This document shows, one piece after another, positions 1 to 8,131 of a DNA stretch of 9,343 bases; the stretch's first letter is position 1, and each line of letters opens with the position of its first letter. The DNA comes from Planctomycetota bacterium. Its GTDB lineage: Bacteria > Planctomycetota > UBA1135 > UBA2386. Location: positions 1 to 9,343 of the forward strand of contig JAEUHU010000492.1 in assembly GCA_016793305.1 (NCBI GenBank). Direction: 5' to 3'. The notes under the pieces were generated by a model. That model worked only from the letters and a program-made list of their open reading frames with translations. It ran no database searches and was not told the origin of the DNA. The translations under genes were made by a program, and so were the position numbers.

Positions 1-2347
1 CGGCGCGGCCGGCGGCGAGGCTGGTCCGGGCCTGCCGGAACGCGTGTTCGTACAGCTCGCTCCGCAGGGCCAGGTGGGTCGGGTGCTGGTCGGGGAGGCC
101 GGCCTTCTTGCAGGCGGCCACACCACGGCGGTAGACCGCCAGTACCGGTGCCATCTGCTCGGAGGTCGCGTCTTCGGGCAACAGGGCGCGCCGCAACGAC
201 GCGAGTCGCAGCAGCGCCTCGGGGTCGTCGGGCGTCGCTTCGACCTTCGCCTCGAACCGATCGAGCAGGCCTGCCGGGTCGGCGATCACGTCGCAGCTGC
301 GCTGACGCAGCGAGACGACCAGCCCGCCGACCAACAGCAGGTTGCCGGGCTGCCAGCGAGGCAATCGCACGGTCTCGACCAGGGCTCCGGTGGCGTCGAA
401 CGCCAGCAGGCGGTCCGGGCGTGGCACCCACAGGCGATCCGCGGTGAGTGCCGGGCGGGCCTGGCCTCGTTCGCGGCGCACCACGAGCTGGTCCGGAGCC
501 ACCAGCGAGCGCGCGGCCGGCTGGCCGGAGTTGTCGCCCAGAGGGCGCGGGGCGACCGCGACACAGCCGGCGCCGGCCAGCACGAACTCCGACCCGAGCA
601 CACCGCAGAGCCACTGCACGTGGTGGTCGGTGCCGGCGATGGTCGCTTCCGACGCGAGTCGCCAGAGGGGCCGTCCTGTCTCGACATCGTGGGCCAGCAC
701 GAACTGCGAGTCGAGCGGTGTGCTGCAGACGACGCCATCGAAGACCACCGGTGGATTGTTCGCGAAGTAGACCGTGCGTTCGACCTGGCGGTGCATCGAC
801 ACGCGCGGCATGCGCACCACCTCGTAGGCGGTGATCCAGCGCACCCTGCCGGTCGCCGCGTCGAGCGCGTAGACGACGCCGAGGTTCGACGCGCCGAACA
901 GCACACCGCCGGCGTGGCGCAGCGGCGACGCGGTGAAGTCGGCCTGCGCATTGCCGAACATGTTGACGTCCTGCTGGCTGCTGCAGATCAGACGCCGCCA
1001 CTTCGGCTGGCCGGTGCGGGCCTCGTAGGCCGCCACACAGAACTGGATCGCGCCGGGCCGGTCGTGGGTGGGTGCGTAGACGGTGTCGCCGAGCAGCAGC
1101 GGGTTGCCGCACGAGTCGTGACCCTTGAAGCGTCGGGTGCGTGGACCGTCCAGCTCGTCGAAGTGCTGCCAGACCAACTTGCCGCTGCGGCGGTCGAATG
1201 CGTAGAGGCGCCGTTGCGGGATCTTCCACATGATCCGCAGGCCCCCGTTGAAGTCGACGTTGACCGACCGATCGGGCACCTGCAGGGCGGCGACCACCAG
1301 GTCGTCGTCGATGCTGCAGGCGAGCACCGTGTCGTTGTTGCAGCTGTCGCGGTAGTCGTGTGTCTCGTCGCGCATCGGCGAGATCGTCGACCAGGCCCGG
1401 CTGCGCCGCAGCGGATCGAGGGCCAGCACTGCGTGGCCGGTGTTGACGTAGATGCCGTCGAGGCCGCCGACCGCGTGCATCGCATGCTGGCCGCTCTCCG
1501 AGCGGTCGAAGAACGGGGCGGTGACCTCGTCGCTCCAGATCGTCGTCAGGCTGCCGGTCGGCGCCTGGTTCGGAGCCGCTCCGCCTCCCGAACCGCCGAG
1601 GTTGGTCACCGGTTCGACGCCGGTCGTGGTCGGCAGCACCTGCAGCAGGTCGTCGCCGACGGCGTCGAGCTGCCCCAGGCTGGCCTCGGCGCGGGCGAGC
1701 TGCGGGTCGCACAGCACCTGCGCCTGCTGCAGCCGTTGGAACACGCGCAGCTCGTCGCGACTGCCGATCGTGGTCGCGTCGAGCGCCTGCCGGTAGTGGC
1801 CGGCGGCCTCGAGGCCGTCGCCGCGCTCGAGCGCCAGGTCGCCCAGGCGCAGCCGCGCGGCGCGGCCGAGTTCGGCGGCGGGGAAACGTTCGGCGGCGAG
1901 CAGCAGCTGCTCCGGAGAAAGATGGGCGAGCGGCGCCCGCAAGGCTCCGGCCTCGCGACGCACCAGGTCTTCGTAGGCCTGCTGGGCTGCCGCCGGCAGG
2001 TTCGCCATCGCCACGACCACCGCGACGCGCAGCCCGACGTAGCGCCCGGGGCCGACCGGCACGACGCCGCCGGTGTCGGCCTGCAGCAACCGGTGCAACC
2101 GTTCGACCGCGGCCTGGTGCTCGCCACGGTCGAGTTCCTGGAGTGCGGTCTCGTAGGCGTGGATCTGCTCCTGCGAGCGCTGCAACGAGAAGAGGTTGTC
2201 GTCCTGGCTGGTGGCGAAGTCGACCGGGCGCACGACTTCGCGGTGCGGCGCCTGCGCGGCGAGACCCCCCGGCAGTCCGAGACCGAGCAACAGGACCGCG
2301 GTGCGGCGACCGGTGGCGGCGAATCGCTCCATGGCAGGAGAGTTCAT
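1..2347 (-). CDS. Secreted TPR / PQQ-like beta-propeller protein, partial (C-terminus beyond window)
   Basis: The frame reads without a stop from ATG at 2347 to the window edge: 782 codons, 3' end missing. Residues about 6-33 look like a Sec signal peptide: MERFAATGRR, a hydrophobic run (AVLLLGLGL), then a cleavage-like LAAQA. Residues ~55-235 are Ala/Leu-rich helical and TPR-like, followed by a Gly/Pro linker (~250-268). Residues ~270-685 carry PQQ-type beta-propeller strands: VLALDPLRRSRAWS (307-320), LYAFDRRSGKLVW (381-393), VYALDAATGRVRW (492-504), VLAHDVETGRPLW (550-562), LLAFDATGALV (647-657). From ~690 it becomes helical again (TPDDPEALLRLASLRRALL), another TPR-like part. The fold resembles BamB/PQQ-dehydrogenase propellers, but I see no enzyme signature, so a scaffold or binding role is the safer reading. 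An alternative start at 2332 gives a tidier signal peptide; neither start has a Shine-Dalgarno. It lies 62 bases after the last vWA gene and is probably co-transcribed. Fold confident, function unknown. Confidence 0.85.
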   Translation of the reverse strand, partial: MNSPAMERFAATGRRTAVLLLGLGLPGGLAAQAPHREVVRPVDFATSQDDNLFSLQRSQEQIHAYETALQELDRGEHQAAVERLHRLLQADTGGVVPVGPGRYVGLRVAVVVAMANLPAAAQQAYEDLVRREAGALRAPLAHLSPEQLLLAAERFPAAELGRAARLRLGDLALERGDGLEAAGHYRQALDATTIGSRDELRVFQRLQQAQVLCDPQLARAEASLGQLDAVGDDLLQVLPTTTGVEPVTNLGGSGGGAAPNQAPTGSLTTIWSDEVTAPFFDRSESGQHAMHAVGGLDGIYVNTGHAVLALDPLRRSRAWSTISPMRDETHDYRDSCNNDTVLACSIDDDLVVAALQVPDRSVNVDFNGGLRIMWKIPQRRLYAFDRRSGKLVWQHFDELDGPRTRRFKGHDSCGNPLLLGDTVYAPTHDRPGAIQFCVAAYEARTGQPKWRRLICSSQQDVNMFGNAQADFTASPLRHAGGVLFGASNLGVVYALDAATGRVRWITAYEVVRMPRVSMHRQVERTVYFANNPPVVFDGVVCSTPLDSQFVLAHDVETGRPLWRLASEATIAGTDHHVQWLCGVLGSEFVLAGAGCVAVAPRPLGDNSGQPAARSLVAPDQLVVRRERGQARPALTADRLWVPRPDRLLAFDATGALVETVRLPRWQPGNLLLVGGLVVSLRQRSCDVIADPAGLLDRFEAKVEATPDDPEALLRLASLRRALLPEDATSEQMAPVLAVYRRGVAACKKAGLPDQHPTHLALRSELYEHAFRQARTSLAAGRA

Positions 2348-2409
2348 CGGTTCGGCGGGATCGGGGACTTGGTGCGGGAAGGGGCTCTCGGACGTTCGAA
2401 CGGACGGAA

Positions 2410-4803
2410 CTAGACGAGCCGCGCACGCTTGCGCAGCAGCCACTCGGCGCCGAGCAGCAACAGCAGGACGGCGAGCGACCAGCCCGTGTCCCAGGCCGTG
2501 CGCGTGCGCTTGTCCTCGCGGCTCTCGTAGGCCTTGCGCTGTGCGAAATCCCTGGCGAGCTCGCCGGCGTCGGCGAGAAAGAGGTAGCGGCCGCTGGCCT
2601 CGGCGCCGTGGCTCGCAGCGGCCATCGCCTGCAGCAGCTCCGCGTCCTGGCTGGTGTCGGCGAGCTCCTTGTCGGGCACTCGGACCAGCACGTCCTCGCG
2701 GGCCAGCACGGTGTCGGCCGGGTTCTGGTTGGCGAACACCAGGAAGCTGAACGCCCCAGGATCGGCGAGGGTGAAGCTGCCCTGGTAGGTGCCAGGCTCG
2801 CCGGGCACGGCGCGCAGCACGCGCTTCTCGCTGCGGTTGTCCTGGTCGCGCAGGAACACCGTCTGCTCCTCGGCGACCGCCGGCTGCAGCTCGGTGTCGT
2901 AGACGCGCAGCAGCACGCGGACCTTGTCGCCCGTCTCGACCATGGCCTTGTCCACGGTCAGCTCGAGCAGGTCGTTGCGGCGCTGCAAGCGGCCTTGGGC
3001 CAGGTGGCGCACCACGTTCCGCCAGAAGGTGTCCTGGTAGGTCTCGGCGTACGGGTCGCGCCAGCGCCACGTCTCGTCGGTGGCGAGGAAGAACGTGGCC
3101 CCGCGCGGATACGGGCCGGCGACGGCGAGCGGTCGCTTGCCGTAGGTGTTGCCATCGGTCGGGTGGCGCAGCAGCACCGTGGTGCCGGGCTTGGCGCGCT
3201 GCACCGGGTAGTACACGTAGAGGCCGGGCAGGCCCTCCTCCCACAGCCGGCGGTTCAGGCTCGGGTCGCGGAGCAGCAGCAACATCTCGTGCGGCTGCAG
3301 CGGATTCTCCAGGATCGGCCGGAACAGGCGGTCGCGCGGGACCGGATGCTGGGCGAGCCAGGCGCGGTCCTCGAGCACCACCGGCAGCAGGTCCTGCAGC
3401 GGCGTGTTGCGGTAGCGCTCCGGCATCGCACTGTCGCCGTAGATGCAGCCGACGCCGCCGCCGAACTCGACGAACTTGACCAGCAGCTCGAGCCAGCGGC
3501 GGCGACCCTCTTCGGTCGGCGCCAGGCGCTCGGGGGCCACGTCGCCGAGCAGCACGACGTGGTACTGGAACAGTTCCCTCTCGGTGCGCGGGATGTCGCG
3601 CAGCGGCGGCAGGTCCTTGCTGTGTTCCTGTTCGAAGCGCGGGCTCGCGTCGAACATCACCGCCTGCATGACGATGCTCGGGTCGACGCGCTTCAGGCCG
3701 TTCTTGACGTAGCGGTACTCCCAGCGCGGCCGGTCCTCGACGTAGAGCACGCGGATCTTCTCGTCGTTGACGCGCAGGAAGCGGGTGTCCTGGTTGTCGT
3801 CGGCCTGGCTCTCCTCCGGCAGCGGCTGCAACACGAAGCGCAGCGTCCAGTCGCCGGCCGCGTCGAACGCGTGCACGACGCGCACGCGGGTGGTCTCGCC
3901 GTCGGCCGGCAGGTCGCCGCTGCCGGTGGCGAGCGGCACGAACGGCCCGCCGTCGCGCGAGCCGTGCAGTTCGACCAGCGCGCGCTGGCCGCGCAGGCCC
4001 TCGGCGCGCACCGCCACGTCGAAGCCGACCTGTTCCTCGCGCAGCGCTTCCTTCGGGCCGGGCGGGCCGACCAGCCAGGCGTTGCGCGGCGGTTCGGGGT
4101 CGCCGACGCCGAGCGTGTAGAGCGGCACGCCGCGCAGGCCGTAGGTGCGCGCCACCTCGACCGGGTCGAGGCCGGCGTTGTTGCGGCCGTCGCTGACCAG
4201 GATCACGGCGTCCAGGTTGTTGCCGCCGGAGGCCGCCAGGTGCAGGTCGAGCGCGTCGCCGAGCGCGGTGCGGTTGCCGCGGGCGGACAGTTCGTCGAGG
4301 CTGCGGATCGGGGCGGGCTTGCGCTGGATCCGGAACAGTCGCACGTCGTGCGACTTCTTCAGTCCGGCGAGCAGCCCGTCCGGGCGTTCGAGGACTTCGC
4401 GGACCAGCTCGGCGCGGCTCTTCGTCGCCAGTTCGCCCGACACCAGCTCGGCCAGAGCGTCGTGCTGCTCCGCGGCCGGGTAGCGGTCCTTGCGCGCCAT
4501 CGACGCACTGTCGTCGACCAGCACGTGCACCTGGTTCTGGGTGCGGCGGTAGGTGATGATCTCGAACGCCGGCTGGCACAACAGCACGAGCAGCACCGCG
4601 ATCGCCAGCGCGCGCAGCACCGACAGCACGATCCGGGTGTTGCGTTCGAGGCGATGCAGCCCGGAATAGGCCCAGTAGGCGAACAGCACCGTCGCCGGCA
4701 CCAGCACCAGGGCCGTCACCCAGGCCGCCGGGGCCGCGAGGAAGCGGAACGTCTCCTCGGTGTAGGTGCCGAGTTCCGGGGGAGGATCCTGGGGGAACAG
4801 CAT
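2410..4803 (-). CDS. Membrane-anchored vWA protein with glutamine-amidotransferase-like domain
   Basis: A 797-residue protein. Two N-terminal membrane helices (~27-47 and ~58-77) precede a vWA domain (~91-230) with an apparently complete MIDAS set: D97-x-S99-x-S101 (VDDSASM), T179 in GNRTALGDAL, and D205 in ILVSDGRNN. A beta-sandwich-like stretch follows (~255-345). A class I glutamine-amidotransferase-like region then runs ~348-605, opening with IRVLYVEDRPRWEYRY and closing with TDETWRWRDPY and TFWRNVVRHLAQG, patterns I associate with large planctomycete membrane proteins. I see no catalytic Cys-His-Glu arrangement, so the domain is probably non-enzymatic. A second beta-rich part (~612-710) leads to a C-terminal helix (~772-790) ending in RKRARLV. 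The predicted topology puts the vWA and later domains outside the cytoplasm. It starts 6 bases after the BatA-like gene and shares that protein's architecture. Likely a partner of the MoxR ATPase; substrate unknown. Confidence 0.9.
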   Translation of the reverse strand: MLFPQDPPPELGTYTEETFRFLAAPAAWVTALVLVPATVLFAYWAYSGLHRLERNTRIVLSVLRALAIAVLLVLLCQPAFEIITYRRTQNQVHVLVDDSASMARKDRYPAAEQHDALAELVSGELATKSRAELVREVLERPDGLLAGLKKSHDVRLFRIQRKPAPIRSLDELSARGNRTALGDALDLHLAASGGNNLDAVILVSDGRNNAGLDPVEVARTYGLRGVPLYTLGVGDPEPPRNAWLVGPPGPKEALREEQVGFDVAVRAEGLRGQRALVELHGSRDGGPFVPLATGSGDLPADGETTRVRVVHAFDAAGDWTLRFVLQPLPEESQADDNQDTRFLRVNDEKIRVLYVEDRPRWEYRYVKNGLKRVDPSIVMQAVMFDASPRFEQEHSKDLPPLRDIPRTERELFQYHVVLLGDVAPERLAPTEEGRRRWLELLVKFVEFGGGVGCIYGDSAMPERYRNTPLQDLLPVVLEDRAWLAQHPVPRDRLFRPILENPLQPHEMLLLLRDPSLNRRLWEEGLPGLYVYYPVQRAKPGTTVLLRHPTDGNTYGKRPLAVAGPYPRGATFFLATDETWRWRDPYAETYQDTFWRNVVRHLAQGRLQRRNDLLELTVDKAMVETGDKVRVLLRVYDTELQPAVAEEQTVFLRDQDNRSEKRVLRAVPGEPGTYQGSFTLADPGAFSFLVFANQNPADTVLAREDVLVRVPDKELADTSQDAELLQAMAAASHGAEASGRYLFLADAGELARDFAQRKAYESREDKRTRTAWDTGWSLAVLLLLLGAEWLLRKRARLV

Positions 4804-4809
4804 CGTCGA

Positions 4810-7134
4810 TCAGCTCCGGCGGACGGACACGTAGCGAGCCAGCGCGGCCTCGCCGAGCACCAGCAACAAGGTCAACAGCAGCAGCGACGGACCCACGTCG
4901 CTGCGATCGGCGTCGTCCTGTACGTGGACGGCCTCGGGCAGGCCGTCGAGGATGCGTTCGACGCCGAGGGAAGCACGCGCGTCGGCGTGGGCCAGGTAGC
5001 GCAGGTCCCCTTCGTCGAGTCCGACGTTGACGGCGAACGGCAGGGAAGTGGGCTCCTTGCCCGCGGCCCGGTCGAGCACGAGGTCGAACTGGTAGAAGCC
5101 GGCGAACGGCGTGTCGCTGAGGCCGGGCAGCCGGTAGCGGCCGCCCGGCAGGGCGACCGGTTCCTCGGCGAGCGGGGCGCGCGGTCGGCCGTCGCGCTCG
5201 GGGCGCTGCACCTCGACGTTCTCCGGTCGCGCCGGCAACGAGCAGGTCAGCTGAGCGCCGACTTCGACGAGGAACGGGTCGATCGCCGGCAGGGCCAGCC
5301 ACTTCACCAGGCCGTGCAGCAGCGGGAACGCGACCATCGGGTCGTCGAGGCGATTCCAGCGATCGGCCTGCAGCTCCGAGCCGAGTGGCGAGGTCAGGAA
5401 CACGGCCTTGCCTTCGCCGAACGGACGGGCGACCAGCAGCGGCGACTGGTCGGCGTCGGTGACGCGCAGCACCACCGCGGCCCCTTCGGCAAGCGAGTCG
5501 GGGGCCGTGCCGAACCAGCGCCACACCGGGATCGCCTGCAACACTTCGCGGTAGACGTCCTCCTCGAACTCGCGCAGCAGCGGGTGGTCCTTTTGCACGA
5601 TGCTCGGCGCGCGCACCACCGAACTGCCGGCGGGGGCGCCGAGCGGCCGCATCAGGCGGAACGGCTGCGGGCCTTCGCCCGCCGCCTGCAGGTGCAGGTT
5701 GTAGCTCTCCGGGTCGCAGTGCTCGCCGAACAGCACGCACAACCCGCGGCCGGCCACCAGCGCCTCGCCGAGGGCGGCCGCGGCGCGCGCGTTCAGCCGC
5801 TCGACGTCGGCCAGCACGACCACGTCGAAGTCCTTCGGGGTGCACTGGCCACCGAGCAGCGCCAGCGTGTCGACGGCTTCGACGGCGAAGGTCGGCAGCG
5901 CGGTCGGGTCCGGGTCGAGCACCGACTGCCAGGCGAGACGGTAGCTCAGCAGCGGATCGCCCTGCGCTTGGCCGTCGACCAGCAGCACGCGGATGCGTTC
6001 GCGCACGTCGACGCACAGGAAGCGCTCGTCGTCGGCCGCCAGCGCGTCGTTCGGCAGGCTGGCCCGCAAGCGGCGCATGCCGGTCTCGCGGAACGACACC
6101 TGGAAGTCGGCCTCGCCTTCGGCGCCCGGCGGCAGCTCGACCAGCTTGCGCATCGGCTCGGCACCGTCGATGTCGAGCACGACCTCGACGTTCTGTGTGG
6201 TGGTGCCACGGTTCTTCACCTGGGCGACCACGTCGACCGGGGTGCGCAGCACCGCGGCCGGCTGCTGGACGCGCAGGTCGGTGATCTGCACGTTGTCGGC
6301 CGTGCCGCCGGTCTTGCCGGCGCTGAACGGGCCGGTGTCGATCCAGTGCACCTGCGTGCCCGGGCGCTTCTGCAGCCGCTCGACGTGGTCGCGCACCGTG
6401 TCGGCGAGGTCGGTCGCGGTAGCTGGTTCGCCAGCTGGTGCGGTGCCGGTCCGGTCGGTGCCACGCCCCGACGGGTCGGCCCCGCTGGCCGCGACGACCG
6501 CTTTGCCGAGGGCGTGCTGCTGCAGGTCGGTGAACACGTGGACTTGCACGTCCGGGTCACCGGCCTCCTCGACGGCGTCGACGACCTGTCCCAGCGCCGC
6601 CCCGAGGTCGGCGGCGGCGTCCTCGGGCTTCTGCAGCTGCAGCCACTGGCTGCGCGCCGTCGCCAGCGCCAGGTCGCCGCGCACCAGGAAACGCGGCCGC
6701 ACGCCGGCGAGCACCAGCGTGACCTTGTCGCGGCGTTCGGTGCTGGCCTCGAGCCGGTCGAGCAGCCGGCCGATCAGCGTACGCCCCTTGTCGAACGGGC
6801 TCGGCGCGCCGTCCTGACGCAGGCCCATGCTGTAGCTGCCGTCGAGCAGCAGCACGTGGTGCACGGTGCCCGAGCCACCGAGCAGGCCGGCAGCCGCCTG
6901 CAGCACCGGCCGCGCGATCGCCAGGGCCAGCACGACCGGCACGAGGCAGCGCAACAGCAGCAGCAGCAGGTTCTCGTTGCGGAGCCGGTTGCGCTGCTTC
7001 TGGTAGGCGCGCAACAGGAACTCCATCGCCGCCCACGGCCGGCGCTTGTGGCGCTGGCGATTGAGCAGATGGATCAGCAGCGGCACCGCGAACAGCAGCG
7101 CACCGGCCAACAGCGCAGGATTCAGGAACTGCAC
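4810..7134 (-). CDS. BatA-like membrane protein with vWA domain
   Basis: A 774-residue protein with a GTG start, chosen because AAGGAG sits 8 bases upstream and the N-terminus is the typical BatA one: MQFLNPALLAGALLFAVPLL, then IHLLNRQRHKRRPW. Helices are at ~4-24 and ~55-78. The vWA domain (~91-215) has D98-x-S100-x-S102 (LLDGSYSM) and D203 (VFTDLQQHAL). Where other vWA proteins have the MIDAS threonine, it reads EDAAADLGAAL, so that residue seems to be lost. A low-complexity Ala/Gly/Thr/Pro stretch (~215-247) follows, then a CARDB-like beta-sandwich (~283-378), then a glutamine-amidotransferase-like region (~381-615: IRVLLVDGQA, DFDVVVLADVERL, GEGKAVFLTSPLGSE). A final beta-rich part leads to a C-terminal helix (~748-766). 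Full-length members with this long C-terminal half are much larger than classic BatA of about 330 residues. It lies 12 bases after the DUF58 gene and 6 before the next vWA gene. Expected to act with MoxR at the membrane; specific role unknown. Confidence 0.9.
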   Translation of the reverse strand: MQFLNPALLAGALLFAVPLLIHLLNRQRHKRRPWAAMEFLLRAYQKQRNRLRNENLLLLLLRCLVPVVLALAIARPVLQAAAGLLGGSGTVHHVLLLDGSYSMGLRQDGAPSPFDKGRTLIGRLLDRLEASTERRDKVTLVLAGVRPRFLVRGDLALATARSQWLQLQKPEDAAADLGAALGQVVDAVEEAGDPDVQVHVFTDLQQHALGKAVVAASGADPSGRGTDRTGTAPAGEPATATDLADTVRDHVERLQKRPGTQVHWIDTGPFSAGKTGGTADNVQITDLRVQQPAAVLRTPVDVVAQVKNRGTTTQNVEVVLDIDGAEPMRKLVELPPGAEGEADFQVSFRETGMRRLRASLPNDALAADDERFLCVDVRERIRVLLVDGQAQGDPLLSYRLAWQSVLDPDPTALPTFAVEAVDTLALLGGQCTPKDFDVVVLADVERLNARAAAALGEALVAGRGLCVLFGEHCDPESYNLHLQAAGEGPQPFRLMRPLGAPAGSSVVRAPSIVQKDHPLLREFEEDVYREVLQAIPVWRWFGTAPDSLAEGAAVVLRVTDADQSPLLVARPFGEGKAVFLTSPLGSELQADRWNRLDDPMVAFPLLHGLVKWLALPAIDPFLVEVGAQLTCSLPARPENVEVQRPERDGRPRAPLAEEPVALPGGRYRLPGLSDTPFAGFYQFDLVLDRAAGKEPTSLPFAVNVGLDEGDLRYLAHADARASLGVERILDGLPEAVHVQDDADRSDVGPSLLLLTLLLVLGEAALARYVSVRRS
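4814..4817 (-). promoter_or_regulatory. Ribosome binding site of the second vWA membrane gene
   Basis: GGAG on the minus strand lies 10 bases before ATG at 4803, inside the last codons of the BatA-like gene. With only 6 bases between stop and start, it favours translational coupling of the two membrane proteins. Confidence 0.5.
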
Positions 7135-7142
7135 GCGCGAGG

Positions 7143-7148
7143 CTCCTT
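7143..7148 (-). promoter_or_regulatory. Ribosome binding site of the BatA-like gene, overlapping the DUF58 stop
   Basis: AAGGAG on the minus strand lies 8 bases before the GTG at 7134 and shares bases with the TAA stop of the DUF58 gene (7149-7147). It is the best Shine-Dalgarno in the window and decides the GTG start. The overlap suggests that ribosomes ending DUF58 translation restart on the BatA-like gene. Confidence 0.7.
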
Positions 7149-8061
7149 ACTTGCGGCGCTTGGCCCGCGCGGCCCGAGCACTGAGGTAACTGGTCAACAC
7201 GACGTCGAGCGGCATGCTGTCGACGACCCGCACGTAGTCGATGCGCTGGGCGAGGCAGCCCTTGCGGATCGTGTCGGCGAAGCCTTCGACCTCGGCGAGG
7301 TAGGCGTCGCGCAGCGACTTCGGGTCGCACAGCAGCTCCGGCATCCGTTCGAGGCCCTCGAACAACGTCATGCGCTCGAACGGGAACTCGACCTCGTCGC
7401 GGTCGAGCACGTGGAAGACGACGATGTCGTGGCCGCGCGAGGCGATCTCGCGCAGGCCCTTCAGCACCTCGTCGGGCTGGTCGAACAGATCGCTGAAGAT
7501 CAGCACCATGCCGCGCTGGCGCAGCTGGGCGGCGAGTTCGTGCAGCACGGCGCCGACCTTGGTCTTCTGCTGGCGGGTCTTCGCCGCCTCGAGGGCACCG
7601 AACAGGTTGCCGAGCCCCTGCCGCGTGTTCGACGGCGGGATCTGCTTCACGACCTTCTCGTCGAACAGCGACAAACCGACCGCGTCGGCCTGCTGCTGGA
7701 TCAGGAAGGCGAGCGACGCGCAGCCGGTCGCCGCGTAGTCGAACTTGCTCATCCCACCGTCGTGCGCGTAGTTCATCGACTCGCTCTGGTCGAGGAACAG
7801 GTGCGCCCGCAGGTTGGTCTCCTCCTCGTACTGCTTCACCACGAAGCGGTCGTTCTTGGCGAAGATCTTCCAGTCGAGGTGGCGCAGGTCGTCGCCCGGC
7901 ACGTACTCGCGGTGCTGGGCGAACTCGACCGAGAAGCCGCGGTAGGGCGACTTGTGCATGCCGGTGACGAAGCCTTCGACGACGAGGCGGGCACGCAGTT
8001 CGAGGCGCCCGACCTTGTTGAGCACACGCGGGTCGAGGTAGTCGGTGGGGATCTCGGTCAT
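7147..8061 (-). CDS. DUF58 family protein (vWA-like, MoxR partner)
   Basis: A 304-residue protein of typical DUF58 length for the soluble form. The family signature is intact at ~50-83: REYVPGDDLRHLDWKIFAKN followed by DRFVVKQYEEETN. Around 86-215 is a vWA-like fold with D91-x-S93-x-S95 (FLDQSESMNY), a Thr in NTRQGLGNL (~146), and D191 in LIFSDLFDQ, consistent with a working MIDAS metal site. There is no signal peptide or membrane helix, so it should be cytosolic, facing the MoxR ATPase encoded just upstream. The C-terminus is strongly basic (ARAARAKRRK), which could contact membrane or nucleic acid. Ile is always ATC (9 of 9) and Lys always AAG (16 of 16), the host-like codon pattern. ATG at 8061 is the natural start by family alignment, but no clear Shine-Dalgarno precedes it. 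The function of DUF58 proteins is poorly known; they are recurrent neighbours of moxR. Confidence 0.93.
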   Translation of the reverse strand: MTEIPTDYLDPRVLNKVGRLELRARLVVEGFVTGMHKSPYRGFSVEFAQHREYVPGDDLRHLDWKIFAKNDRFVVKQYEEETNLRAHLFLDQSESMNYAHDGGMSKFDYAATGCASLAFLIQQQADAVGLSLFDEKVVKQIPPSNTRQGLGNLFGALEAAKTRQQKTKVGAVLHELAAQLRQRGMVLIFSDLFDQPDEVLKGLREIASRGHDIVVFHVLDRDEVEFPFERMTLFEGLERMPELLCDPKSLRDAYLAEVEGFADTIRKGCLAQRIDYVRVVDSMPLDVVLTSYLSARAARAKRRK

Positions 8062-8092
8062 GGCGGCAGGTGCGCGGGATGTGGCAAGACGG

Positions 8093-8125
8093 CGCTCGCC
8101 GGCGGCGAGCGAGCTGCGAGCGAGC
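8093..8125. repeat. Hairpin plus direct repeat in the moxR-DUF58 gap
   Basis: CGCTCGCC (8093-8100) and GGCGAGCG (8104-8111) form a perfect 8-base-pair stem with a 3-base loop. The right arm overlaps GCGAGCGAGC (8105-8114), repeated exactly at 8116-8125, so the left arm could pair with either copy. In the moxR transcript this forms between the moxR stop (8132) and the DUF58 start (8061). No run of U follows on the minus strand, so it is not a classic terminator. It could protect or process the message, or weaken read-through. Confidence 0.5.
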
Positions 8126-8131
8126 CGTCGG

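Noticed and set aside
350..605. Active glutamine amidotransferase in the second vWA membrane protein (positions given are residues)
   Set aside because: The nucleophile-elbow cysteine and a His/Glu pair were not found, so only the fold resemblance is claimed.
286..2127. Three shorter minus-strand frames (951-286, 1485-988, 2127-1606)
   Set aside because: They are offset from the propeller frame and give Arg/Ser/Pro/Thr-rich products without domains. The real frame is continuous through all of them to the window edge.
2393..2402. Perfect 10-base palindrome CGTTCGAACG in the gap before the propeller gene
   Set aside because: About nine such palindromes are expected by chance in a window this size, and nothing nearby pairs with it to suggest an operator or terminator.
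44..2413. Plus-strand open frame of 789 codons opposite the propeller gene
   Set aside because: It is again the codon-complement shadow. The minus strand encodes a clear signal peptide and repeated propeller motifs, so that is the real gene.
8093..8111. The moxR-DUF58 hairpin as an intrinsic terminator
   Set aside because: No U-rich tract follows it on the transcribed minus strand, and the downstream gene appears to belong to the same operon.
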